Below, piece by piece: positions 47,131 through 59,031 of a DNA stretch of 64,000 nucleotides. The position numbers and the translations under genes are program-made. How positions within the stretch are numbered: position 1 is the first letter of the stretch; the number at the start of each line of letters is the position of its first letter. A model generated the notes under the pieces. It worked only from the letters and a program-made list of their open reading frames with translations. It ran no database searches and had not been told where the DNA came from. Source of the stretch: Cymbidium sinense (lineage: Eukaryota; Streptophyta; Magnoliopsida; Asparagales; Orchidaceae); assembly GCA_021442155.1 (NCBI GenBank), contig CM038214.1, positions 52,484,514 through 52,548,513 on the forward strand, in the 5' to 3' direction.

Positions 47131-50100
47131 CTACACTGTCCTATAAGTTATGCTTAAGGACTTAAGCACACCTGTAATAAAGAACATTTTTAATTTTTAT
47201 TTATGATAGATTCCTTCCTAGCATAGCCCCTGCAGAAGACAAGGTTAGATCTAAAAAGATCATCCTACCATCCATTCTAACGAGAAAAAAATCCTTGACA
47301 TGCAGTCTAAAATAGTACACCTCTAAGACATGTAAAGCATAACATATCACAACACATCACAAGGAATCATAAAAGAATCACAGAATGACCTAACCTAAGT
47401 CTAGGGTGTGTGACTTAATGATCAAGTGTGAGAAGTAAACAGGCTTGTATAGTAAGACTTTGCAAAGAATCTTTAGTTCAAGTTTCAATTTGGAGTTTTT
47501 GAGTTTGTTTGAATTTTGTCTTTGTATGGTTTCAATTTAAATGATTTAGTGATTTATTTTCATTTTAATTTCACTTTTATTTATTTAAAGTGAAGTTTAT
47601 ATTTTGAAGAATGAAGAGTAGAATGGACCTCACCTTTGGGTGGAATCTATTTTATTCAACATTCTAACTCCTAATGGAATAAAACCTTCATCCTAAGATG
47701 AAGATCCATCCCAAAGGTCTAACTAAGATTCTTAAGTATCTTAATTAATCCTTTTGATTTCATTTAGATGGTTGGAATTTGAATTTAGTTTGGATTTTGG
47801 ATTGATTCTTTTCTTTTGAAATTGATTTTCCATTTCATTTCTTTTGATTTGATTTGATTGTCATTCTTGATTTGCTTTGTTCTTTTAATTCATTTGGTTT
47901 GAATTATTTGACTTTGAATTGGTTTGATTTTTTTAGTTGATTTTGGTTTGAAATATGTTTTAAAGTTATGTTCAATCATTTAATTTAATTTATATTAACA
48001 TAAGACACTTAAGGTCAATGTTTAATCCATTCTTAGGTTAGATTGATTGTATATTCTAATTTCATTAAGTATTTGTGATTATGATTTTATTATCTTAAGA
48101 TTTAATTAAGCTTAACATGCATTATTGATTTCATTAACTCTTAAGCATGGAAATGATTAAATTCTTTGACTTAAGATGTTGGAATACCATCCTAAGGGTT
48201 TTTGACATTTGATTGAGATTATTTTAAGTTTTTTCATGATTTTATAAATTAATGAATTTTTTTATTCATTATCTATTTAATATTGGCTTAGAGATTTGGA
48301 AATTCAATAATTCCCAATCCAAAAATCAATTGGATTTGAAAGTTTTATGGAAAGTGGGGTTACATGCCAATTTCATGTTTCCCTTTTCATCTTGATTAGA
48401 TTCAGAATTAGGGTGTAATTAAGTTTTTAATTATTTCATTAAAACCCAAATTAAGCATAAATTATTATAAATTATATGGGATTTCATTTTTCATTAATTC
48501 CCCTCTAACATATATTTGCAAAGAGGGTTCATTCATAATTTTTGGACATTTTGCTGATTTATTTTGATTTAATTAAGTTTTAATTAATTATTTGAATTAT
48601 TTAATTCAATTGATTGCTTAATTAAGTCAATTTGAGATTTATTAAGTTTCAATGAGTTTCATTAGTGTTTTTATGTTCATTAAGGTTCATTAAGTTAATT
48701 GAAGGTGACTTGATACATTTTCATCAATTATTTCATTTAATATTAACTTATTTAATTAAAATTAAGGCTTAGGATATGAAATTTAATTTCTCATGAATTA
48801 CATTGCAATAATTCATGAAAACTTTTTCTAAAGGGTGTTTTAACATCAATTTTAGTTCCCCAAAGTTTCATTTGAATTGAATTAATGGTTTGTGATTAAT
48901 TAAGTTTAAATTGATTTCATTAAAGGTCAAATTAAGGCTAGATCATACAAAAATTAATTGGGGATTTTAATTTTATTGGATTCCTCTCATCAAGATGAAT
49001 CCATTGTACCCAAGTTTGCATTTTTTGGATTTGTAGATATTTTCTATGAATTTTTGAATTTTCTATGATTTTTAATTAATTTTGAGGAAATTAGCCATTT
49101 TATAATGACGTAATCGTGCTACCATGGCACCTCCACATCGAAGGTAATTTGGCCATGGATCGGCAATCAAAAGAGTGCCACACGGGATGATCCTCAATCA
49201 TCCGATCGATTCTACTATATCCTTAAGGGATTGAATCAAACCATCTGACTAAATGATTGGTGTTTGTTCCAAATATAATGATAAGATGGTGGGGATTAGA
49301 TCCCATGGTCCACCGATGAGAGATGGATACAGTCCGCCATTGTTGTCTAATTTTTGACTATCATCAGTGATTTTTATCACAATTTTGATTACAAATGATC
49401 AATGATCAATTCATAACTATCCATATAGTTTGATCCACATGGGGATCAATTTCATTTCAAAATGGACCAAAATTGAAAATCTAAAGGCTTGGTGGTGGAG
49501 TGTACCTCATTTCTGACAATCATCAGTGGTGGGATTGACTCCATTAGCTTCATTTTTACTCACATTGGCATGGGTGAAGTTTGGCTTACCTCTCAATGGA
49601 TTAATCCCTAGACAAACACCAATTCAATTTTCTAGTCTCAATCATTTTCTAGCTCATTGATAGTGAGGGGTTGGGGTGAGAATTCGTTGTGGTTTCCTCA
49701 ACCTCTAGAACGTATTAGAACCTTCAATTTGATGAGAAAACCTCTCCCATGGATTTCACCATGAATGAAGCTCCATTTTCATTCGTTTGCCAGTGTGCTG
49801 GCAGTAAGAGGCCGGGGGAAGGGTCCCCTCCTTCATCTCTTTCCTTGGTGGACATTTTGGAATGAAAAAAAGGGAGGGAATAGGCTCTCCCTCCCCCTCT
49901 TTCTATTTTTGGCCAAGAGCTTGATTTCTTGAATTCTTGGTGACTAAAATCTGGCTATCGACGATAGTAAGGTTGGTCAGGGGATGGATTCAATCCCTTT
50001 TGGCCTTGTGAACATGCTTGAATGGTCACATGAAGAGAGGATGGAATCTACCTTGCTTTCCTTGGTTGGCCAAGCCATGTCTTCTCTTTTTCTTCTTCCT

Positions 50101-51367
50101 TTTCTCTTTGCTTTTCTTGGCTTCTCCTTAGAAGAAGAAAGTTCTATTTTTCTTTGGCTTATCTCCTTAGATTCAACCCTTGGAACCATGCTCTTAAGAG
50201 GTGGTCAAAGATACAAGTTTAGTTGGATAAAGCCAAGCCATTTTCATGATGGAAGGTGGAATTTACCAAAATGTTTCCATTTGGTCAATGGTTTTCATTA
50301 TCCTTTGTCTTTGGGCTCTAGGCATCATTATCAAGGCTAGTTAAACTGCAAGTGGCTGCCTACATCAAACTCAAATGAATTTAAGTTCAAATCTAAACCC
50401 AATTTGACTTGGATTTAAAAATTGAATCCCACCAAGTACTTTAATTCAAAGTGTTTGATTTTAATGTAATCCTTTTTAATTTTGAATTTAATCATCTTTA
50501 GTTGATGCTTGATTGAATTTTTTTTATATTAATTCATTTAATTTTGAAATTAATTTTGAATTTCATTTCATTTTAACCAAATTTAAACCTAAATGGGTTA
50601 AGCTTGATTCCAATTGGGTTTTCAAATGACCAATTTCAGTCAATTGGATTGGGTTTAGACTCCAATCATGCTTCAACACATGTATGAGATGATTTAGAGT
50701 GATTAATTTCATTTAATTTCAATTGGATTTTAATTTGAACTTGTTTGACCCAAAGTAGGCTTGATGGGTTAAGCTTGGGTTTCATTTATGTTAAATGATC
50801 AATTTAACCAAATTAGACCAAATGGTGGGTTGAATTATGTTTAATTATCATTTTCAAATGATTTTAAATAATAAAATTGATTTGATTTTAATTTGATTTG
50901 GGTTTGAACCCAATATGACCCATTTAGGTTCATTTAGACTAATGTGCTAATGAACAAAATTAAGGCCAAAATGAATTTGAATTTATTTAGATTTATGATT
51001 AATCATGTTTATTTGAACATTTGTAATATTTGGAATGATTTAGTTTGGTCAAATTCTTGGTGGGTTGACTTTTGACTAAGTGGGACTATGCTAAATGAGT
51101 TGAGTAGATTTGACTTTGCATTTGGTTTCCTTAATTTAATTTAATTTAATTTTGATTTATTTGGATCTGATTTTAGTCTAAATTTAAAATTTAGGTTGAT
51201 TCCACCTAAGCCCATTAGGTTAGATCAAACCTAAGGAGGATTCCTTAGGTCACTAGATATAGTGTTCTTGACCTAAGCATTGAATTAGGAGATTTCTATT
51301 TAACATTAGAATATCCTACTCACTAATTTTAGAATGATATTAACCTCATCCAAAAATGAGGTTAATA
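47131..51367 (-). mobile_element. Giant LTR A4, right part (U3 side)
   Basis: Continues A4 after LTR B: CTGTCCTATAAG at 47136 corresponds to CTATCTTATGGG after GCCCAC in A5 (near 59337). It holds the CATCCTACCATCC block near 47256, the conserved GGGTGGAATCTATTTTATTC block near 47637, the CpG patch at 49100-49220, a GC-richer stretch 49500-50340 and the decayed TTGACC region 50560-51130. It ends at GGTTAATA (51360-51367), a decayed form of the reverse of TGTTGACC. Confidence 0.8.
51340..51365 (-). repeat. Perfect terminal hairpin of LTR A4
   Basis: TTAACCTCAT (51340-51349), a six-base loop, then ATGAGGTTAA (51356-51365): a perfect 10 bp stem at the LTR 5' end. Related hairpins occur in B, C, A5 and the fragment at 57290-57561. 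Confidence 0.8.
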
Positions 51368-51372
51368 ATATT
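51368..51372 (-). repeat. Target-site duplication, right copy (ATATT)
   Basis: Partner of ATATT at 30907-30911 around LTR A4. Confidence 0.75.
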
Positions 51373-52160
51373 ATTAGGCTTTTAGATATTTTTCTTCAAG
51401 ACTCTCAAGTTCTTCTAGTCAAACTTTATGATTTTGATCTATTATCATGTTGCTATTAACTACTATCCTCAAAAATAGATAGTTGTACTCTAAAAGAAGA
51501 ATAGTTTCAGTTCCATAAACTAAAGCATATGATGTAGATTGAGTTGGTGTCCTATATGTGGTCTGATAGGCCCATAAGGCTTCAACCAACTTATCATTCC
51601 ATTGACATTTATTTCATCAAGTACTTTTTTTAGAATTCATATAAGAGTCTTGTTAAATGCTTCAGCCAATCCATTTGCCCTAGGTAATAAATGGTCAAAT
51701 ATCTTCAATCAATTTTATGTCTATCCAAAAGTAATTTATTTTAGTAAACTTAAATGATGGATCATTATCAGATATAATTCAATGTTGAATGCCAAAATGA
51801 TATATGATAATTTCTTGAAATAATTTAAGCATATGGTTTGCTTTCACTTCTTTTAGTGGAATCACCTTAGCCCACTTAGAAAAGTAATTAGTTGCACCTA
51901 ATATAAAATGATGTTCTTTTGATGAAGAAGGATCAATAGGCCATGATTTTTGTACCAAAACTCTCAAAAGGTCCAAAAGGAAATCATTGAGTGCATTAAG
52001 AGGCTAATGTAATACTACACCATGTATTTAGCTTTGATGGTAATGATGTATAGTTTCCATGTAGTCATTTAACATCTAAGTCTTTTAGTTTTCAATTTCA
52101 TCTTACATTTAGATTATTGAGTGCCACACAATCCATAATGTACTTCAATCACAATCTTAT
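51373..52160 (-). pseudogene. Tat element 2 integrase, N-terminal and core part
   Basis: The minus strand has a 65-codon open stretch (51976-51779) with P-I-D-P-S-S-S-K-E-H-H-F-I-L, N-Y-F-S-K-W-A-K and L-K-E-V-K-A-N-H. I-S-D-N-D-P-S-F-K, with the second catalytic Asp, follows near 51765. A-L-W-A-Y-Q-T-T-Y-R-T-P lies near 51560 and Y-A-L-V-Y-G-T-E-T near 51515. The first Asp region is scrambled. The reading stops at L-E-E-K-Y-L-K, where LTR A4 is inserted; the C-terminal module is 20 kb away at 30520-30906. Confidence 0.85.
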
Positions 52161-52439
52161 GGGCTTTTTATTTATCCAAACAATGTAGCTATCTTTGATC
52201 AAACAACTTATGATACAACACATCTGTTGATTAATGTGAAAGATAATGCATATTTTTAATTTGATTTACTAATTACTTATCTATAGGGGCCTCCCCTCAC
52301 TTAAATAGTCAATGAATAACTTCCTCCAATCGCAATCTTCTTAACCTTCAATAAGAGTGACTATCCATTGCATTTCTATTTTTCTATTCATTTACTTTAA
52401 ATCTATAGGAGATAGTACTTGTTGATTCTGAGCATCTAT

Positions 52440-52998
52440 AGATATAGTTTCTTTTTTGGTCATATAATTTCTTTGGCAAGCTAAGCAAAACAATCCGCTA
52501 TAGAATTATCTTTTCATGATATTTTATACAAAGTCATAAAAGAAATCTTTTCGAGGAATTTCATTATATACTTGTAATAACTAAAAAGCTTTGGGTGCAA
52601 AATCTTATAGATTTCACTTAGTAGGTTAATAATTAATTGGTAATTTCTAAAGATTTTAATATTTTTAATATCCACAAGGATTTCTAACTCTAGCCCACTT
52701 ATAAGAGCCTCATATTCAGCTCCAATATTTGCACAAGTTTAAGTCAAATGATAGGAAATTGCATCATTCCTTTGTTTGGAATTATAAAAATTAATCCATT
52801 ATCCACCTTCCCTAAGATAGAAGAGTTCAACTCTTTATTTTTCTTTGATGATGCCACACCATCAAAATATAATTTCCAAGTAGCAGTAGGCTCATCCTTT
52901 AAATTCATGATCTGTTCATTTGGAAGATCATCATTCAAGGGGGCACATTCGAGTAATGGATGGGCTATCAAGAAGTCAGCAATAACTTCACCCTTCAC
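52440..52998 (-). pseudogene. Tat element 2 second (plant-type) RNase H
   Basis: An 84-codon open stretch on the minus strand (52998-52744) contains T-W-K-L-Y-F-D-G-V-A-S-S-K-K, the start of the extra RNase H fold with its catalytic Asp. Upstream in the same frame is M-K-G-E-V-I-A-D-F-L, the typical lead-in. The rest (to about 52440) is in broken frames, collinear with 21530-21900 of element 1. Confidence 0.8.
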
Positions 52999-53043
52999 AA
53001 CATGAAGAATAGATGTAATTTCAAATTATAATTAAATCATTAA

Positions 53044-53330
53044 CTAACGTGCTAGATGTTTAAACAATATTGAGTGGGTCATAAGATGTTGCAAAGGATA
53101 TACTCTTGATATTAAATTCACTTTATGTGAAAGCATGTAATGCCTCAGTTTCTGAGCAGCAAAAATTAAAGCTAAAAAATGCTTTTCAATATGTGGATAA
53201 TTCATCTTTGCTGGGATGAGTCTATGGCTTGGATAATAATAGGTGTTTTCTTTCCCTTCTTTGTTAACTTGAACTAATAAAGTTCCAGGTGATTCATCTA
53301 AAGCTACACTATACAAAACTATTGGCTTCT
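53044..53330 (-). pseudogene. Tat element 2 retroviral RNase H
   Basis: A 90-codon open stretch with Y-S-V-A-L-D-E-S, Q-V-N-K-E-G-K-E-N, P-A-K-M-N-Y-P-H-I-E-K-H and L-I-F-A-A-Q-K-L-R-H-Y. It is nearly identical in layout to element 1 at 22087-22330. Confidence 0.8.
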
Positions 53331-54340
53331 CTAGGATCAGGGGAAACCAAAATAAGAGGATTCATCAAATATTGTTTTAAACTTTGAAAAGTATTCTTGA
53401 ATTTTTCATCTCAAATAAATTTAGAATCTTTCTTTATTAATGCTACAAATGCTTGGCATCTTCTAGATAAGTTTGATACAATCTCTTTAAATATGCAAGC
53501 CTTCCCTGGAATAATTTAATTGTATAAGACTTCTAAGTGGTGATATTTCCATGATAGATTTTATTTTTTTTAGGATCAATTTTGATCCCACAGTGCCTTA
53601 CTATAAATTCTAGAAACTTTTCTAGAGTTACTACAAAAGCACACTTCAAGCGGTTCATTTTTAGGTTGTAATGGCACAATTGCTCAAAAATAATCTATAA
53701 TTCATACAAGTGATTTTCTTTTTTCTTACTTATAATGACTAGATGATGAATATAACACTCAACTTGGTTATGAATTAGATCGTTGAATATTCTAGTCATT
53801 GCTCTTTAATAGGTAGCCCCGACATTTTTGAGACTAAATGACATAACCATGCAACAAAATATCCTAATAAAAGTTTTGAATGTTTTATGTTTTGCATCTT
53901 ATGGGGTCATCTTTATTTGGTTATATCTAGATGATTCATCCATAAATGAAAAAATTTCATGTCATGAGGCTATATTGACCATATGTTCTAGAATTGGCAA
54001 TGGGAACTCATCTTTGGGACAAGACTAATTTAGGTCTCAGAAATCTATGTAAAAGTGTATTTGGCCATTCTTTTTATTTACTAGGATGATGCTTGCTATC
54101 CAAGAAGGGTATTTCTCTTCTCAAAAAAATTTGCCTCAATTAATTTTTTCACTTTAGAAATCACTTTTTGTTCAATTTCTAGATGCATACTTCTAGGAGC
54201 TTGCTTTACTAGAATTGGTTCAAGTTTAATCTCTAATTTGTGAACTACAACATCTAGAGATAAACCTAGAATTTTAACATAATTACCATGCAAATTAATC
54301 TTTATATTCATAAAGTAAATTAGTTAACTCTTTGGAATCT
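53331..54340 (-). pseudogene. Tat element 2 reverse transcriptase (remnant)
   Basis: Lead-in L-G-L-S-L-D-V-V-V-H-K-L and V-K-Q-A-P-R-S at about 54265-54200 (71-codon open stretch 54311-54096). RT motifs follow on the minus strand down to the thumb F-I-V-R-H-C-G-I-K-I-D-P near 53590. The catalytic block near 53755 reads C-Y-I-H-H, so both catalytic aspartates are replaced by His. Dead copy. Confidence 0.8.
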
Positions 54341-55480
54341 TCTGGACCTAATAATGAACTAATAAAAGTTGTTCTTTGATCTTCTCATGTTCCTGGGTTA
54401 ATCTCCTTTAATCTATCAATAGTGGATTTTATTTCTTCTTCAAATTCTAGGGATGCATTTTGAATTAAGCAATCATTTAATGTTTCAAGATATAACTCTT
54501 CTAAAGGGTTAGATAGAATTCTAAAAAGTTGATCAGATTCCATACGATTGCTTATCATTAAGCAGTGTTCATTATTATATAAATGTGAAATGGTTTCAAA
54601 TCCAATGCTAGCTTTGGATTTCAATTTTTTATTTTTAATATTCTATAAAATTTCCATGTGTTGAGCTATATCATTAGGGCAAGCATAAGGAATCAAACCA
54701 TATTTTATAGAATTCTTAACATAGTGAGGATACCAATCAATGTAGAGTTCTATTATTTCTTAAGTTTTACATCAATATCTGAACTTGAAGATATGGATAT
54801 AGAATAGAACTTTGATAACTTCTTATCCTCATCTGAAAAGTTAGGGGTTGCTTTGACTTCTAATTATAAAATTATGTTTTCAGATAAAGGAGTCAAAGTA
54901 AAATTGTCCAAATACCCTTTCAATTTTTCATAAGTGAATAATTCAAGTTCATCCTTTAATGCTTGTGTTTGTTCTTCATCGCTATCCGATTCTAATGAGG
55001 TTTCAAACATTATTGAGGCATCTTTTCGATTGAAATCTTCATCTGAACTAGAGTTCAAATCAATTTAAATTATTGGAAGTTCTTTTTATTTTTCTTTTTA
55101 TTTTTTTCCACTTTTTCTTTCTTCTCTTCTTTTTTATTCATTATGATATCTTCTTTCAGTTTCTTCAGTTCCTCAATAATATTGAATTTCATAGAATTAG
55201 ACATTTGCTTTTTAGGCATATAATAGGCAACATCTTCATGAAGGTCAATCTCATGAATAGAGAATGATTGTATATCATCTTTTATAATATATTATACTCC
55301 AACGCTTGTGTACTTAATACATTGGTGGAGTGATGAAAGAACCATTCTATACTCATGTATCCATGGCTTTCCAAATATAACATTAAAGGATGTCTCTAAA
55401 TCAATGATATCAACTTTGCTTTGGTTTTTAACCCATCTATTTCTAATAATAGAGAGATTGAACCCAAAGACTTGTCAACA
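54341..55480 (-). pseudogene. Tat element 2 protease-RT spacer
   Basis: Linker with two open stretches (54624-54385 and 55058-54864). The second is acidic (S-S-S-D-E-D, S-D-S-D-E-E-Q-T). Lysine-rich coding corresponds to the pyrimidine-rich plus strand at 55075-55135. Homologous to 23181-24330. No known fold. Confidence 0.6.
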
Positions 55481-55640
55481 TTTTATCAGAACTAAGTCTT
55501 CTTGTATCAATCCTAAATATCAGAACTAAGTCTTCTTGTAATTTGATTCACTAAAGCACCAAGATAAAAAATAACTCTTGATAATCTAATATTCTTCAGC
55601 TTGATAGAAATGTATAAAGGCCAATTATGATCTACGGTTT
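55481..55640 (-). pseudogene. Tat element 2 protease (remnant)
   Basis: The minus strand reads W-P-L-Y-I-S-I-K then R-L-S-R-V-I-F-Y-L-G-A-L-V-N-Q-I, aligned with element 1 R-V-L-V-D-H-S-A-L-V-N-I. The catalytic Asp position is Tyr here, so the site is lost. Confidence 0.55.
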
Positions 55641-57000
55641 GCAGAAGTAAATCTTCATTAGAGAAAGTTATCATTGGAATCTTTTTGAAATAGGAAGTCT
55701 CATTTGAGGAAGTTGCTGTTAATTATGTTAGGCATATCTTTAGGTCGAGTAATGCATGAACTAATGATTCTCTTATTTCTTTAGATAAAATAAGGGCATT
55801 ATAAATGCTTAGTTAGGGTGGATGTTTCTTAAGATGGGCAAAACATTATAGTCAATAATGGGGATAGTTGATTCAACTATTGGATCTTTTTGTGGAAGTT
55901 CAGGATATTAGTTAACAATTTGATTTCCTTTGTCCTTATCATGTGGTAGGCGAGGTGGTAGGACCTTCCCACTATAGATATTTACTTTATTTATATCTCC
56001 CATACAAAAAATAGGTGTTATGCTAACCTATCCCTCATCACTAATGTCTTTTCCCAAAGACTAATCAGTAAGAATGTAGGAAATGCTTTTAGAGGTAGGA
56101 TTTTATTCATATCTTCAAGATGAGTAAATAAAGGTATAAGCGTATAAGTTCTAGTCCCTACATCTTTATCATGCAAAATCCTCTCTTATATAATAGGCAT
56201 TCCTCTCTCATGGATTTTTCCAAACATTTGATGGTACTGAATGGGGTTGAGGAGGAACGAAGTCTTCTTAAGCTAGTGGATCAATCTGGATGATCTTTTT
56301 TTTGGGTCTTCATTTAATCTTGCATAAAAATTTTTTATCTTCTTCATTAAACAATTCTTAGAAGAATGAGATCAAACTAAATCCCAATCATTTGAAGGAG
56401 TGGAAATAGAAGAGGTGGAAGATTCCCTTATGATCACCTTAATGGACCCTTGTCAAGGGTCCACAAGGTATTCCTTATGAATAATCACCAACCCTCTCTT
56501 ATAATTTATTTCAAGCCAATCCTTGAAAGTGAACCAACCTTCAATGGTATGACCTAGCATCCAACAATAATTTAGGTCATTGGCCTTGCTGACTTCTTCT
56601 AGCTTTTTCTAGATCTGGTAGCCTGATGGCAACTGAGCCATTGATATTTTAGAGGAGTATTTACACAACATGTTACTCTTGCAACAAAGCTCACACTTAA
56701 GGCTAACTATCTTCCATCTTAAGATATAATCTACAAGGGATTCACCTGGCTTTCACTTTTTAATAACTAAGTCACCTATAGTAACATGGTGTTATGTACA
56801 AGTGAATCGCTTCAAAAAAATGTTTTCTAGTTTAGTGAAAGTGCACACTAAACTATTTGGTATCTCTACATACTAATCAAAAGTAACCCCAGTCAAATTA
56901 CTGACGAACTATGTAAATAACAAGGCATCACTTCCTCTGGTGTTGCAATAACTCACTTAAAAATATGCCAACTATTATTTGGGATTGTTAGTCCCATAAA
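55641..57000 (-). pseudogene. Tat element 2 gag (remnant)
   Basis: Capsid-type gag. The minus strand has F-L-K-R-F near 56820, V-T-I-G-D-L-V-I-K-K near 56775 and K-P-G-E-S-L-V-D-Y-I-L-R-W near 56748-56715, the core of the retrotransposon gag domain. It is followed by Y-C-W-M-L-G-H-T-I-E-G-W near 56560, where a zinc-knuckle-like CxxH motif is expected, and L-E-I-N-Y-K-R-G and L-V-D-P-R-Q-G-S down to 56440. Broken by stops. Confidence 0.7.
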
Positions 57001-57289
57001 AAACTTTAAAAGGAGGGGTACAAATATCTTCGAGTATGGTACAAAGTCATATTTCTCCGGGTAGGATCTACCCTTTGAAATTAGAGTGGTACATTAGGAT
57101 TATGCCAGCGCTTCCTTCAACTATTATTCCACTAAAGACTTCAAGTCAATTTTTGAAGATATATCATCCATTAATTTATGTTCTTAGTGATACTCTCTTA
57201 AACCAAGCTTTGTCCCATCTATGGGATGGGACTCTTTCAATCTTTCAAAAGAATGTGGTTGAGATTTTTATTTAATTTTATTTAATTTT
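57001..57289. other. Unassigned segment between gag and LTR fragment
   Basis: Contains an 80-codon plus-strand open stretch (57036-57275) that I do not recognise. It could be the antisense of gag N-terminal sequence. No start-site or codon evidence supports a gene. Confidence 0.35.
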
Positions 57290-57561
57290 TTTTAAATTTT
57301 ATTTGAATTTCTTTAATTGGGTTATACCTTAATCTAAACTCAATTAGATTCAAATTTTATTTAGAATGTGTTTGATTCAATCATTTATTTAGATTTGAGT
57401 TTAGTTTAGGTCCACCTAATCCTATTAGGTTAGGTCATACCCTAAAAGGATTCATTAAGTCATAAGTATAAGTATCTAATTAGAGGCTCCTAATCTAGGA
57501 TCAGGTGTCATAATTACTAATTTAGAGATGATGTTAACCTCATGTAGAAATGAGTTCAACA
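57290..57561 (-). mobile_element. Giant-LTR fragment, U3 5' end only
   Basis: Matches the first 270 bp of the LTR family: CCACCTAATCCTATTAGGTTAGG near 57411, CTAATTAGAGGCTCCTAATC near 57475, then the hairpin AACCTCAT...ATGAG and TTCAACA ending at 57561. The rest of this LTR is missing. It sits against the 3' end of LTR A5. Confidence 0.75.
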
Positions 57562-59031
57562 CAACTCTCACCGAAGTTCTTAGTAATGAACTCAAAAATG
57601 TACACACCACATAGGGTTTAGAGATTTCTTATTTAGATGATCAAATGTGTCATTAAGGAATAAACATATTATCTCAGAAGATAAATATGTTATCTTATAA
57701 TGGATTCAATCATTTAAAAAAAGACACTTAAGGCTAATGGGTCTTTCCTGTACCAGAGAGTTTTCCCCTGAACATAGGAAGTCAAATATGGTTTATTTTA
57801 AACTAAGTTCATAGTCTCTATAAGGGCAAACTGTTATATTTAATTGCATCTCAAGAAGAAGGGTCTCTTCCTAATAATACTCTCAATTAAAGAAAGAAGT
57901 CATTATTTCTATGGAGTCCTAAGTTGGTTTTATAGGAATGATATTTAGAATTTTAATTGGGAACAATTCAAAGTGGAAAGAGTTATTTTTGGAGTCCAAT
58001 TAGGATTATGTAGGAAATTTTTGTTGATACTAGGATGCTAAATGCATTTCAACTATCCTATCATTAGGTTTGAAATTTTGAAATTTAATTTAGATTTTGA
58101 GTTGATATTTCCATAAAAATCTAGGGCTTAGATTCTAGTAGCATAAGACTAAAGAAATACTTAGGGTTGAAGACTTACTCCAAAGAGGTTGCTTCAAACC
58201 TAAGTCTATAAATGCTTCAAACATAAGTTAGATGCTCATCCTAATTTCATTTTGGGAATTTTTGACCATTCCTCTCACTTTAGGTAACAAACCTATTTAT
58301 GACTCTTCTAGACTTACAACCCACCTGGAAGGGCTGCCTGCTATCACTACCTAAGCACATATTAAATTCATGATGTCAAATCTCATGTATGCAAGATGGT
58401 TAGGCAATTATACTTTAGGAAAGAATCTAAGAACCTAGACTAACTTGTTAACCCCTAAGATCATGTAGAGTATGAAATGTACTAACTAATGCACATTTTT
58501 TAGATTTTTAGATGTTTAGATGTTTGACTCATGATTCATTTAAGGTCTTGGGTATGCATTTTTATGCCTAAATGCCATGTAATTAGAAATGGTTATGGGC
58601 CAAATCAATAATAGAAAGGCCAACTTTCCCAAGTAGGTGGTCATTCTCACATCTTAGATGCCCTTATGTATAATGGGTGAATCACACAATTCAAGAGTTT
58701 AGAGTAATATGATTGCATGATCTTGAAAAGCTAATTATTCCAAATTGATTATAAGTTATTCCTAGGGCTTTAAGTTATGTGATATTTCAAGTTTTTTTAT
58801 TTTTGTATTTAAGTTGATTAGATTTAATTGGGTAGAAAATTTAATTTTTTCTGTGAGCCAATGTCTAGGCATTCATCACAGAAAATAGAACACAAAAAGA
58901 AACCATGAAAAGTAGGTTAATTCTATTATGCAACAACAATAAATCAAATTAATTTAATTTAAAGAAAGGCCAATGTGGTTAGCTACTTCTGTACACCCTG
59001 GAAGAAAGTGCAAATGGGTTGCTGAGCTCTG

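Larger units (their letters stand above)
29621..57000 (-). mobile_element. Tat-lineage element 2, split by a nested solo-LTR insertion
   Basis: Minus-strand order: gag (57000-55650), protease (about 55640-55480), spacer, RT (54330-53330), RNase H (53316-53044), second RNase H (about 52960-52440), integrase (52160-51373). After the A4 LTR complex (51367-30912) come the integrase tail (30911-30520) and the 3' UTR array (30490-29640). Removing 30912-51367 and one ATATT restores collinearity with element 1. The 3' LTR is absent; a LINE fragment replaces it. No coding frame is intact. Confidence 0.8.

Noticed and set aside
49984..50340. 118-codon plus-strand open stretch, the longest in the window
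   Set aside because: Also inside the GC-richer part of a giant LTR (A4). It overlaps an open stretch on the other strand, and copies A3, A5 and C do not share the peptide.
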